Of a DNA stretch of 38,525 nucleotides, positions 17,005 to 24,990 are shown one piece after another (the first letter of the stretch is position 1; every line of letters begins with the position of its first letter). Made by a program: the position numbers and the translations under genes. Source of the DNA: Candidatus Methanoperedens sp. (GTDB lineage: Archaea > Halobacteriota > Methanosarcinia > Methanosarcinales > Methanoperedenaceae); contig JAPZAP010000055.1 of the NCBI GenBank assembly GCA_027460585.1, positions 1 through 38,525 of the forward strand, given 5' to 3'. The notes under the pieces are model-generated. The model saw nothing but the letters and a program-made list of their open reading frames with translations. It was not told the DNA's origin and made no database searches.

Positions 17005-17231
17005 AGATCAAAGGAAAATTGATTTTTAAAAGTGACAGAGCAGATGAACTGGTAAATATTATTGCTCAAACACTTGCGCCGGACAATGTTCCTGATATGG
17101 AAACCCGGATCACAGGGAATTGCGCCACGGTGGGATTCGAGGGAGATAAGGTGGGGACTTTGCTTTCATCGGTTGATGACTACCTGATGAATGCGAAAAT
17201 AGCATATGATATACTTCTCCAAAAGTATTAA
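17001..17231 (+). CDS. KEOPS complex subunit Pcc1
   Basis: This 76-aa small dimerisation subunit of KEOPS assists Kae1 in N6-threonylcarbamoylation of A37 in ANN-reading tRNAs. It has the typical beta-alpha-beta pattern: MKIKGKLIFKSDRADELVNIIAQTL, then an ETRI..CATVGFEGD strand pair, then the LLSSVDDYLMNAKIAYDIL helix. ATG overlaps the preceding stop (ATGA). The neighbourhood of ribosomal proteins fits a translation role. Confidence 0.9.
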   Translation: MKIKGKLIFKSDRADELVNIIAQTLAPDNVPDMETRITGNCATVGFEGDKVGTLLSSVDDYLMNAKIAYDILLQKY

Positions 17232-17308
17232 GTATCCAATGATCTATTTAACGCATGATTTTTGTGAGCTTATTCACATCTTAATCATATTATACCGGAG
17301 GAAATTAA

Positions 17309-17890
17309 TTGGCAGTAGCAAAGACAGAAGGCTGGAAAGCCAAACAATGGTACAACCTTGTTGCACCTGAAATGTTCGGAAAAGCAAATATCGGAGAAAC
17401 AATAGCTGATGAGCCGGAAAAGCTGATCGGAAGAAATATCGAGGTCACACTTGGGGAATTGACGAACGATCTTTCCAAGCAGAATACAAAATTGATACTT
17501 AAAGTAGACAGCGTGGGCGGCGACTCCGCTTATACTAAATACATGGGTCATCAACTCACACAGGATTACCTGCGCTCACTTGTAAAGAGAGAAACATCTT
17601 CAGTTGAGGCAAATGTTTCAGTAACGACAAAGGATGGTTATACCATAAGAGTAAAGCCTTCATGTTTCACCATAAAAAGAGCACGAGAAGCACAGGTCAA
17701 AGCTATTCGCCAGATAATGAATACGGTTATCCAGGCAAAAGCGAAGGAACTGAATATGGAGCAGTTCGTCCAGGACATTGTTACAGGAAAACTGTCCGCT
17801 AATATATACCATGATGTAAAACCTGTATATCCACTCAGAAGAGTCGAAGTCAGGAAAACCCAAATAGAGGCTGAACCTTTAGCCTCATAA
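17309..17890 (+). CDS. rps3ae: 30S ribosomal protein eS1 (S3Ae)
   Basis: This 193-aa archaeal/eukaryotic S3Ae protein of the small subunit platform starts with TTG at 17309. GGAGG lies 7 nt upstream (17297-17301), and the first residues (MAVAKTEGWKAKQWYNLVAPEMFG) match the family. Later signatures are IGRNIEVTLGELTND, LTQDYLRSLVKRETS, YTIRVKPSCFTIKRA and YPLRRVEVRKTQ. A 77-nt gap from pcc1 contains AT-rich sequence that may hold its own promoter. Confidence 0.96.
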   Translation: MAVAKTEGWKAKQWYNLVAPEMFGKANIGETIADEPEKLIGRNIEVTLGELTNDLSKQNTKLILKVDSVGGDSAYTKYMGHQLTQDYLRSLVKRETSSVEANVSVTTKDGYTIRVKPSCFTIKRAREAQVKAIRQIMNTVIQAKAKELNMEQFVQDIVTGKLSANIYHDVKPVYPLRRVEVRKTQIEAEPLAS

Positions 17891-17891
17891 A

Positions 17892-17920
17892 TCTTTTTTT
17901 TAAAACTATTTTTTCAAAAA
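17892..17920 (+). terminator. T-rich terminator after rps3ae
   Basis: Runs of T (17893-17901 and 17907-17913) follow the stop with no GC-rich hairpin, the common archaeal oligo-T type. The stretch separates the convergent rps3ae and ccmC genes. Confidence 0.5.
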
Positions 17921-17928
17921 ATATTGTT

Positions 17929-18627
17929 TTAGAGATTAGTTTCTCTCTTAATTTCATTCACTTTTTCTTTCAATGTCTCATTATCGATCTTTAACATGAT
18001 AAGTGTCGCTGCAAGCAGGAAATACGCAGCAAAATTAAGCAGGAGATAAGATAATACATCTCCGCCAATACCTCCCCCGCCTCCACCCGGGCATGGCCCG
18101 ACAACACATGGATGCATTCTTGAATAGAATCTTACCGAAAGAAAACTTATTGGAACACTTATAAAACCGATTATCCCGAAAACCGCAGAAAGGCGTGCCC
18201 GTTTTTCAGGTTCTTCGACAGCCTGGCGGATCATCAGGTAAGAGATGTATATTAAGAACAGGATGAGGGATGTATTTAGCCGGACGTCCCATGATACCCA
18301 GTAAGCATTCCATGCCGAGCGTCCCCATATTGATCCACTGATAAGGGTAAGAAGTGCAAAAATAACTCCAGCTTCTGCTGCAGCTAATGATACTATATCC
18401 CATTTCTGCTCTTTTTTCCTGAGATAAAGTATGCTTGAAATAAATACAATAAAAAAAGACAAATATGCTGATATTGCGATCGGAAGATGGAAATAGAATA
18501 TTTTGAAATTATTAGGGTCACCTGCTGCCTGGCCGGGATCTATCGGAATAGGTGCAATGAAAAAATCAATATATACCGAGATCAATATCAACGCGGCAGT
18601 AATCGCATAGACAATTTTTTTTAACAT
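17929..18627 (-). CDS. ccmC: Cytochrome c maturation heme chaperone CcmC
   Basis: This 232-aa six-helix membrane protein passes heme to CcmE in System I cytochrome c maturation. The tryptophan-rich heme loop is visible as WGRSAWNAYWVSWDVRL. The first heme-ligand His is in FHLPIA (about residue 47) and the second in SRMHP (about 171). An unusual Cys/Gly-rich loop, with two Cys and a run of six Gly, follows the second His. ccmA and ccmB lie on the same strand upstream but are separated by a two-gene insert on the opposite strand. No ccmE or ccmF is seen in the window. Confidence 0.93.
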   Translation of the reverse strand: MLKKIVYAITAALILISVYIDFFIAPIPIDPGQAAGDPNNFKIFYFHLPIAISAYLSFFIVFISSILYLRKKEQKWDIVSLAAAEAGVIFALLTLISGSIWGRSAWNAYWVSWDVRLNTSLILFLIYISYLMIRQAVEEPEKRARLSAVFGIIGFISVPISFLSVRFYSRMHPCVVGPCPGGGGGGIGGDVLSYLLLNFAAYFLLAATLIMLKIDNETLKEKVNEIKRETNL

Positions 18628-18733
18628 ACTATTACCACATTAAGTTTCATATGTCATAATATTATCCATTAAGAGTTCGAAGTCTTCAAAGATCTTTAGT
18701 CTGGAACGGTTTTTTTGATACTGTGACTTTTCA

Positions 18734-18759
18734 GACAGGATCTACAGGATGGACAGGAT
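18734..18759 (+). repeat. Second ACAGGAT triple-repeat element
   Basis: GACAGGAT-CT-ACAGGAT-GG-ACAGGAT has the same 26-nt, 9-bp-period layout as the arms at 6741-6808. Only a degenerate opposite arm (TCTGTAAATC near 18771) is visible. It lies at the left border of the AT-rich insert, between ccmC and the DUF4365 gene. Confidence 0.65.
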
Positions 18760-18847
18760 ATGATTGTAATTCTGTAAATCATTAGTCAATCACGTTAAAA
18801 GCAAATAATATAGTATGTGAATAATAATATTAATTGATAAATAGTAA

Positions 18848-18882
18848 CTTTTATAAGATATTAAAAGATAAGAAAGACATAT
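18848..18882 (+). promoter_or_regulatory. Promoter of the DUF4365 gene pair
   Basis: CTTTTATAAG at 18848-18857 is a strong TATA box 25-30 nt before ATG 18883. There is no good Shine-Dalgarno, so a leaderless or near-leaderless transcript is expected. Confidence 0.5.
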
Positions 18883-19395
18883 ATGAGTTTGCCACGAGAA
18901 CATAGTCAAGAAAATCTAAGCATTGCATATATTTCCGCAGTTGCTGCCAAAGCAGGCTTTATGTGTTCTCGTCCTCAAGATTATGGAACAGATATTGAAA
19001 TTGGTATTGTTGAGCAATTTGGCAATGTTAGAATAGATACTGGATTTAGACTATGTATTCAAGCAAAAGCATCTCATAATTATACAATTTCTGACCCAGA
19101 TAATTGTGTTGTTTATGATCTTGATGTCAAAAATTATAACTCATTAATCATGGAAAGTCGTGGTATTCCCGCAATACTTGTTTTATATTGCATGCCAAGT
19201 AATGATGATGATTGGCTATCGGTTCATGATAATTGCACCACTTTGAAATATTGTGGTTATTGGATATCCCTCCGAGGGAAACCTGAGTCGGCAAATAGTT
19301 CAACACAGAGAATTAAAATACCAAAAGAACAGATGTTCACGGATTTGACTTTAACATCTATAATGGAACGCATCAAAAATGGGGAAGCTGTATGA
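18883..19395 (+). CDS. DUF4365-like PD-(D/E)XK nuclease, insert gene 1
   Basis: This 170-aa protein has the layout of DUF4365 domains. Glu10 lies in the first helix (HSQENLSIAYISAVAAKAGF). YGTDIEIGI carries Asp37, and FRLCIQAKAS carries Gln60 and Lys62 as the D...QxK nuclease core. YDLDVKNYNSL and a PAILVLYCMP strand follow. DUF4365 proteins often sit in mobile or defence contexts; that is family knowledge recalled, not shown here. The following gene overlaps by 4 nt (ATGA). Base composition is much more AT-rich than the flanking ccm genes. A nuclease role is inferred; the substrate is unknown. Confidence 0.78.
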   Translation: MSLPREHSQENLSIAYISAVAAKAGFMCSRPQDYGTDIEIGIVEQFGNVRIDTGFRLCIQAKASHNYTISDPDNCVVYDLDVKNYNSLIMESRGIPAILVLYCMPSNDDDWLSVHDNCTTLKYCGYWISLRGKPESANSSTQRIKIPKEQMFTDLTLTSIMERIKNGEAV

Positions 19396-20618
19396 ATGAG
19401 AATCTATCTCAGAAGAATTACCCTATAGAACAGGTAAGCGTTTCAAATTTGAAAAACTACCTTACTGATAGAGGTTGGAATCAGGAACATTTTGGGCGTG
19501 AAGAAGTATTAAAATTTAAATCACCCCAACCGATTCAAGGACAGGAATATTTTGAGATTTTAATACCATCAAAAAAAGAATTAGTTGATTACGAGAGAAT
19601 TGTAAAAATTGCATTAGAATCGATTTCATTTTTTGAGAAACGAAATTTTGAAGATGTATTGACTCAAGTTTTAAGTTTCGGTGATTTGCTCAAATTCCGT
19701 ATTTCAACACCGACTACAAAAATGGGAAATATTCCAATAACAGATGGAATTGGTTTATATCAGAGTATAAATGATTTTCTCATTTATAGTGCATGCGCAG
19801 AACTTTCTCCGCAAAAGAGTTTTCCCCGAAAATATAAAGAAGCTGTTAGTTTGATCAAGAGTTATCAAATTGGGCAAAGTCAATATGGTAGTTATATTGC
19901 AAATGTCCAATGTAGATTACAGAGACCCAAAACAAGAGATTTAGATTTGGAAATGAATTCTATTCCGCTCGAACCACCAATGGGCAGGAAAACCATAGTT
20001 CGTATATTGAATGGGCTTGAAAATGTTAATGAATCTATTCAAGAAGAAAGCTCAGAGCCGATCGTAAATCATTACCCTGAAGGACTAAATGCAAATATGT
20101 GCGATGCATTAGCGGATATTATTGAAATTGGGCTTGGCAATGCAATAAATATTTCTGCGAATCTTGAGCCAATTTGGACGGTTCCAGATAATATTCATAC
20201 AAACATAACATTACAGCCGTCATCAAAAGGATATTTAATAGAAGCATCAGAGATTCTGAAAGGAGAGAATCCTGAAGAAAGAATTACATTGAAGGGTTAT
20301 GTTTTCCAACTAAAGAGAATACCTACAGAAGAAGACAACACTATTAAAATGTTAATATTCGATGAAGAAGGAGAAACTAAACCCGTAGATGTAAAACTTA
20401 ATGATGAATCATATCGATTAGCTATTGATGCGCATAGAGATTCGCATCAGATTCAAATAACTGGAATATTAAAAAAGTTGGAAGAAAATGGTATCTCAAT
20501 AATCCAGAGAATTTGGAACTATCAGATGAAATATAATGAATGCAATTCTCTATTGCTAGAGGCGAAAAAAATGTCAAAGAATCTTCAATCTTCTATTGTA
20601 TATTCAAACACCATTTGA
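19392..20618 (+). CDS. Unknown 408-aa protein, insert gene 2
   Basis: Not recognised. It is translationally coupled to the DUF4365 gene (ATGA overlap; GGGGAAG before the ATG). The N-terminal 120 residues look mixed alpha/beta (VSNLKNYLTDRGW, YFEILIPSKKELVDYERIVKIALESISFFE), a middle part is helical, and the C-terminal third is beta-rich (GYVFQLKRIPTEEDNTIKML, IDAHRDSHQIQITGILKKL), suggesting a small beta-barrel such as an OB-like fold. No membrane segment, Walker motif or catalytic signature is evident. Its last 34 nt overlap the 3' end of ccmB on the other strand. Probable specificity or effector partner of the nuclease-like gene (inference). Confidence 0.75.
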   Translation: MNENLSQKNYPIEQVSVSNLKNYLTDRGWNQEHFGREEVLKFKSPQPIQGQEYFEILIPSKKELVDYERIVKIALESISFFEKRNFEDVLTQVLSFGDLLKFRISTPTTKMGNIPITDGIGLYQSINDFLIYSACAELSPQKSFPRKYKEAVSLIKSYQIGQSQYGSYIANVQCRLQRPKTRDLDLEMNSIPLEPPMGRKTIVRILNGLENVNESIQEESSEPIVNHYPEGLNANMCDALADIIEIGLGNAINISANLEPIWTVPDNIHTNITLQPSSKGYLIEASEILKGENPEERITLKGYVFQLKRIPTEEDNTIKMLIFDEEGETKPVDVKLNDESYRLAIDAHRDSHQIQITGILKKLEENGISIIQRIWNYQMKYNECNSLLLEAKKMSKNLQSSIVYSNTI

Positions 20619-21274
20619 GCAACCACAAAAAAAATGATATCATACACCACAAGTATCTGAAGTTCACCTGAAATATCTGAAATATCACCATTTGAAAGCA
20701 TTGTCGCCGTTGCGGTTACTGCGGACAGGATCACAGGGATAAGGACGGGAAATAAGATCACAGGAAGAAGTATTTCACGCGTCCGGGTATTTACAGTAAG
20801 CGCCGAGAGAAGTGTTCCCACGAAGATGAACCCGAAGGTGCCCAGTATTATGACTAAGATGAGACCGGGCAGATTCTTGATATCATAACTGAAAAGCACA
20901 ATAAAAATGGGCAATGCGGCAATTTCCATAAGGAACATCAGGACTGCATTGGACAGGACCTTCCCGTTATATATATCGCTCCTGTCAACGGGACAGAGTT
21001 TTAATCCATCAAGGCATCCCTCTTCCTTTTCTCCGGCAAATGAGCGTGACAGGCCAAGCATCCCTGCAAAAGTAAAGGCTATCCATAGCATGCCCGGCGC
21101 AAGTATATCTATGATTTTCTTCTTAAGGTTTGGAATAAATATTGTTGCTTCATTTCCGAATGCAAAACTAAAGATAACCATAACAAGAAGTGCAAATATG
21201 ACCATGGAGTTAAGCATTTGTTTTGTCCGGAATTCTGCCCGTAAATCCTTTTTTGCGATCTCAAGGAATTTCAT
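20585..21274 (-). CDS. ccmB: Heme exporter permease CcmB
   Basis: This 229-aa ABC permease has six predicted helices, homologous to CcmB, which together with CcmA drives release of holo-CcmE in System I cytochrome c maturation. Typical features are an N-terminal KKDLRAEFRTKQMLNSMVIFALLV, then GMLWIAFTFAGMLGLSRSFAGEKEEGCLDGL and an EIAALPIFI helix. The normal end is FEYTIED, so the gene is intact despite the insert beside it. Its ATG overlaps the ccmA stop. Confidence 0.92.
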   Translation of the reverse strand: MKFLEIAKKDLRAEFRTKQMLNSMVIFALLVMVIFSFAFGNEATIFIPNLKKKIIDILAPGMLWIAFTFAGMLGLSRSFAGEKEEGCLDGLKLCPVDRSDIYNGKVLSNAVLMFLMEIAALPIFIVLFSYDIKNLPGLILVIILGTFGFIFVGTLLSALTVNTRTREILLPVILFPVLIPVILSAVTATATMLSNGDISDISGELQILVVYDIIFFVVAQMVFEYTIED

Positions 21275-22011
21275 TTTCGCTCCTCCACGTGTTTATCATA
21301 TATCGCCCTGCACTGGAGCAGGTCCTTGATCTCGTTCTCCCTCATCTCATAAGCAATTTTCCCTCCTGTGAGAATTATCGCCCTATTGCATAACGAAATA
21401 CCATGCTCGATATCATGGGAAATGAGGATCCGCGTCTTATCCTGCGCATTAGTACTTCCAAGGATCCTGTCAAATGTTGCGATCGCATGCTGGTCTAATC
21501 CCGTATAAGGTTCATCAAGGAAAAGAATAGGGGGATCATGTATCAGGGCTCTTGCGATCGACAGGCGCTGCTTCATCCCGCGGGAAAAAGTCCTGACGCG
21601 GTCGTTTTTCCTGTGGGTCAATCCAACCTGCTTTAACAAGTCATCGATACGTGTATCGAGTTGCTGTACATCATACATTTTTCCGAAGAACCTGAGATTC
21701 TCTGCAGCTGTCAATTCATGGTAAAGATAGGTATCATGCGAAATGACACCAATTTTTTTCCTGATCTCTATGGGATTTTCTTTAATATCAAAACCGCCTA
21801 TAGTGACTTTTCCATATGTTGGACTGACAAGTGTTGCCAGTATCTTTATGAGCGTGGTTTTTCCCGCTCCGTTTGGTCCGAATATTGTGAGAAATTCACC
21901 TTTTTCAATCCTTAGATTGATATTTCTAAGAACAACATTTGTACCGAAAGATTTTGATAGGTTTTCAATAGAGATTATATGGATTTCTCCTGTGTTACTA
22001 GATAAACTCAT
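21271..22011 (-). CDS. ccmA: Heme exporter ATPase CcmA
   Basis: This 246-aa ABC ATPase has Walker A GPNGAGKTT, the signature FSRGMKQRLSIARAL, Walker B ILFLDEPYTGLD and the switch His in ISHD. Pairing with ccmB (ATGA overlap) identifies it as CcmA rather than a generic ABC subunit. The first ten residues from ATG 22011 are not conserved-looking and lack a ribosome site. An AGGAG sits inside the frame a few codons later, before an ATA codon, so the true start is not certain. Confidence 0.9.
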   Translation of the reverse strand: MSLSSNTGEIHIISIENLSKSFGTNVVLRNINLRIEKGEFLTIFGPNGAGKTTLIKILATLVSPTYGKVTIGGFDIKENPIEIRKKIGVISHDTYLYHELTAAENLRFFGKMYDVQQLDTRIDDLLKQVGLTHRKNDRVRTFSRGMKQRLSIARALIHDPPILFLDEPYTGLDQHAIATFDRILGSTNAQDKTRILISHDIEHGISLCNRAIILTGGKIAYEMRENEIKDLLQCRAIYDKHVEERK

Positions 22012-22117
22012 ACAGGCTTTATATTTTCTCTTAATGCTATAATAAAAAGTAAGGAGAACTTGCTAGTTAACCATTAAATCTATAACTAAATATACCAATT
22101 TATAAAAGGGTGATTTT

Positions 22118-23392
22118 ATTAAACCGATACTCCAGGTAGCTCTTGATGTTCTGGAAACAGAACGCGCAATACAGATAGCAAAAGAAGCAATAGAGGGCGG
22201 AGCAGACTGGATCGAGGCTGGAACACCACTTATTAAAAGCGAGGGCATGGATGCTGTAAGGAAACTAAAAGCAGCTTTTCCAGGCCATATCATCCTTGCG
22301 GATATGAAGACTGTAGACACGGGGGCCATGGAGGTGGAAATGGCAGCTAAAGCCGGTGCTGATATCGTTATAATTCTGGGAAGTGCCGATAACTCAGCAA
22401 TTAATGAGTCTGTAAGGTCAGCCCGCAAATACGGGGTAAAAATAATGGCAGACCTCATTTCTGCCCAGGCTCCAGCAAAAAGAGCAAAAGAACTTGCAGA
22501 ACTGGGAATTGATTATATCAATATTCATGCGGGGATCGACCAGCAGATGATGGGTGAAGACCCGCTGTATATCCTGAAATCGCTTAAAATCAATGTGCCG
22601 ATCGCAGTCGCCGGGGGCCTTGATGCGCAAAGCGCAGCAGCTGCGGTAATATCCGGAGCAACGATTGTTATTGTTGGAGGAAATATCGTTCGATCATCCA
22701 ATGTTACAGCCTCAGCAAAAGCCATTCGCGAAAGTATTGATAATCCTGAATCGTCCCCTGATGTTGAAAAATCAATGGATGAGAAAACCATCGAACTGCT
22801 AAAACATGTATCCACGCCCAATATATCGGATGCAATGCACAGGAAGGGCGCAATGAAAAACATCCATTCGATATGCATCGGAACAAAAACTGTGGGAAAG
22901 GCGGTTACGGTGCAAACATTTGCAGGGGATTGGGCAAAGACCGTGGAAGCTATCGACATCGCTGCCGCTGGAGATGTTATTGTTATCTACAACGGAAGCC
23001 CCCATATAGCGCCATGGGGAGAACTTGCAACCTTGAGCTGCATTAATAAAGGGGTTGCAGGCGTTGTGATAGACGGTGCGGTGAGGGATGTTGAGGATAT
23101 CAGGAAAATTAATTTCCCTGTTTTTGCGACATCGATCGTCCCGAATGCAGGTGAGCCAAAAGGTTTTGGTGAAATAAATTCCCAGATACAATGCGGGGGG
23201 CAGACCGTAAATCCGGGGGATTTCATAGTCGGGGATGACAATGGTGTTGTGGTAATACCGCGGGAGCGTGCTTATGAGATAGCGCGGCGGGCAGTCGAGG
23301 TTGAAAAGAACGAGCGGCGGATACGGGATGAAATAAAGAGGGGGAAAACGCTGTCTGAAGTGCTATATCTTGAGAAATGGGAAAAGCACTGA
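22118..23392 (+). CDS. hps: 3-hexulose-6-phosphate synthase fused to RraA-like domain
   Basis: The 424-aa fusion begins with an Hps orotidine-decarboxylase-type TIM barrel at residues 1-210 ([17 protein letters not shown] with E33, [10 protein letters not shown] with D62, K64 and D67, [15 protein letters not shown]). An RraA-like aldolase/regulator domain occupies about 225-424 ([45 protein letters not shown]). Hps condenses formaldehyde with ribulose 5-phosphate, or runs in reverse to make pentoses in archaea. An in-frame TAA at 22103 and absence of ATG, GTG or TTG before 22247 leave ATT at 22118 as the only start that keeps the conserved N-terminus; GGTGA lies 5 nt before it. Starting at ATG 22247 would remove 43 residues of the barrel. 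Confidence 0.9.
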   Translation: MKPILQVALDVLETERAIQIAKEAIEGGADWIEAGTPLIKSEGMDAVRKLKAAFPGHIILADMKTVDTGAMEVEMAAKAGADIVIILGSADNSAINESVRSARKYGVKIMADLISAQAPAKRAKELAELGIDYINIHAGIDQQMMGEDPLYILKSLKINVPIAVAGGLDAQSAAAAVISGATIVIVGGNIVRSSNVTASAKAIRESIDNPESSPDVEKSMDEKTIELLKHVSTPNISDAMHRKGAMKNIHSICIGTKTVGKAVTVQTFAGDWAKTVEAIDIAAAGDVIVIYNGSPHIAPWGELATLSCINKGVAGVVIDGAVRDVEDIRKINFPVFATSIVPNAGEPKGFGEINSQIQCGGQTVNPGDFIVGDDNGVVVIPRERAYEIARRAVEVEKNERRIRDEIKRGKTLSEVLYLEKWEKH

Positions 23393-23594
23393 CTTGTAGG
23401 AGTGAGATATAGATTTGTATTCCTTAATTATTCTGGCTTTCTTTTATTGTTTATACAATGCTTGGACAATGTCCCAAAATCACACCAAAAGATAGGATTA
23501 AATACTAATATTATCATGTAAAGATATTGGTTAGGTATGGTGTGCATCGTTAAGAAAAACGAATTACATCAACCAACTTAAAAAGGAGGATATT

Positions 23595-24218
23595 ATGGCT
23601 GGTACAGAAGGACAAGAACTATCGTCTATAGATTTTCAATCAATGATTGGCGGCCCGTTGAACGCGGTCGTCAAAGCTCAAGCACAGTCTGCACAAACGT
23701 CTGTTGATTTCATCAAGAGTGTTGGATTCAATGCGGCGGATGCGAAGGAAGATCCTGGGAAGCCAACAATGGTCACTTTCGAATATACGAAAATTATTGA
23801 TAAACCTGGTCCGTTAGTTGATGGGAAACCTGGCCCCACGGTTCCGACGCCGACAGATATGAAACTGACTGTTCCAATTCTCACGATGCTTCCTATTCCC
23901 TTCATAAGGGTTGAAGAGGTAACGATTGACTTCAACGCAAAAATAAATTCTGTTGTTGAGACGACAACGGCATCCTCGTCAGAACTAAATGCGTCTCTGG
24001 CGGTTAAAGGCGGGTGGGGACCAGTATCTGCCGAGTTGAAATGCAGTTACAGTACCAAGAAATCCACATCTTCCACCGACAAAACAGAGAGGACTTACAG
24101 CCTGGCAATTCATGTTAAGGCGGTGCAGGATGAACTTCCTGCAGGGATGGAAAAGCTCCTGGGTATTCTAGAGAATAACATCAAAGAAGTACCGGCAGCA
24201 GCTGCACCCGCCGCGTAG
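23595..24218 (+). CDS. DUF2589-family protein, cassette gene 1
   Basis: This 207-aa protein resembles the DUF2589 family. It has an N-terminal LSSIDFQSMIGGPLNAVVKAQ helix region, and a central beta-rich part beginning with LTVPILTMLPIPFIRVEEVTIDFNAKI. A low-complexity Ser/Thr stretch (TTTASSSELNA, STKKSTSSTDK) and an Ala-rich tail (AAAAPAA) follow. There is no signal peptide or membrane helix. GGAGG 6 nt before the ATG is a strong ribosome site, suggesting high expression. A 14-bp perfect hairpin follows its stop, before two further genes. The family has no established function to my knowledge. Confidence 0.82.
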   Translation: MAGTEGQELSSIDFQSMIGGPLNAVVKAQAQSAQTSVDFIKSVGFNAADAKEDPGKPTMVTFEYTKIIDKPGPLVDGKPGPTVPTPTDMKLTVPILTMLPIPFIRVEEVTIDFNAKINSVVETTTASSSELNASLAVKGGWGPVSAELKCSYSTKKSTSSTDKTERTYSLAIHVKAVQDELPAGMEKLLGILENNIKEVPAAAAPAA

Positions 24219-24236
24219 GATAAAAGATTATAAGCC

Positions 24237-24284
24237 TGCAGGTAAAGGGAGATAGAAGTTTCCCTTTACCTGCATGGATTTTTG
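24237..24284 (+). terminator. Strong 14-bp hairpin between cassette genes 1 and 2
   Basis: TGCAGGTAAAGGGA (24237-24250) pairs perfectly with TCCCTTTACCTGCA (24261-24274) around a 10-nt loop, and TTTTT follows a few bases later. It lies in the 76-nt gap between the DUF2589 gene and the next gene. It could partly terminate the transcript or protect the 3' end of the first message. Confidence 0.7.
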
Positions 24285-24294
24285 AGAAGGGAAT

Positions 24295-24972
24295 ATGGCA
24301 GATTTAGGCGAACTTTTAGGATCAATGATGTGTGGGGTAATTCGTGCCCGTCGCATGGCTGATGAGCAAACAGCAGCGCTGGCAGAATACTACAAAAGCA
24401 ACCCGCTCCTGGAAGGTTTGTCGGTTCCTCGCATACGTATTCCTGAATTGACCATTGATATGCCCATGCTTATCGAGATTAGCCTGGAAGGACAAAGCGG
24501 GGAGATGGCAGACCCGACAATTATTGCAGATGCAGCAGAATCACAACTGAAAGCCACTTTGTCCAAGGAGAATATCAAGATTAACCCGGCTTTCCATGAA
24601 ACGTTTTTAAATGAGGTAAAAAACCGGCTTGACCTGGTAAAACAAACACAAGCTCCTATTATGAAAGAAACCGTCGCTCGTAGTGTGCAGGATGCTTTTG
24701 CCGCCACTGTAGCCAAAATGAAGACCTCCCTGACTCCATTACACAAGGAAGCCATTGCAAGAGATCTTCGTGCCAGGGTTTCAACAGTTGGCATAGCCAA
24801 AGAGCCTGTGCCTTCAAGTATTGTGGCTAACATCAAAACGGCCGATGTTAAAGAACAGGCATCAAATACGACCGTCGTGCGCCTGAAAATCACACTGAAA
24901 GAAGAAGGTCTTGAATGGGCTACACAGTCGAGCGAATCCGGGGGCGTAGTACGCACGTTACAGCCAGAATGA
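24295..24972 (+). CDS. Unknown 225-aa protein, cassette gene 2
   Basis: I do not recognise a named family. The protein starts with an amphipathic helix (LGELLGSMMCGVIRARRMADEQTAALAEYY). A short beta part carries IPELTIDMPMLIEISLEG, which resembles in pattern the 'ltVPILtmlpIPfIrVEEV' segment of cassette gene 1. A long helical middle and a final beta strand pair (TTVVRLKITLKEEGLEW) follow. GAAGGGA sits 4 nt before the ATG. The shared helix-then-'IP-L-I-MPML-I' layout suggests that the two proteins are distant relatives or co-assemble (inference). Confidence 0.78.
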   Translation: MADLGELLGSMMCGVIRARRMADEQTAALAEYYKSNPLLEGLSVPRIRIPELTIDMPMLIEISLEGQSGEMADPTIIADAAESQLKATLSKENIKINPAFHETFLNEVKNRLDLVKQTQAPIMKETVARSVQDAFAATVAKMKTSLTPLHKEAIARDLRARVSTVGIAKEPVPSSIVANIKTADVKEQASNTTVVRLKITLKEEGLEWATQSSESGGVVRTLQPE

Positions 24973-24990
24973 TTGGCGAAGGTACATAGG

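Noticed and set aside
21940-22011. ATA start codon for ccmA after the internal AGGAG
   Set aside because: An in-frame ATG exists upstream, so a non-standard start is not required; mentioned only as uncertainty.
22704-23241. Several long antisense frames over the Hps-RraA gene
   Set aside because: They mirror the real gene's codon pattern, have no ribosome sites and no family resemblance.
23481-23544. CACACCA/TGGTGTG inverted words upstream of the DUF2589 gene
   Set aside because: Short arms 50 nt apart; could easily be chance.
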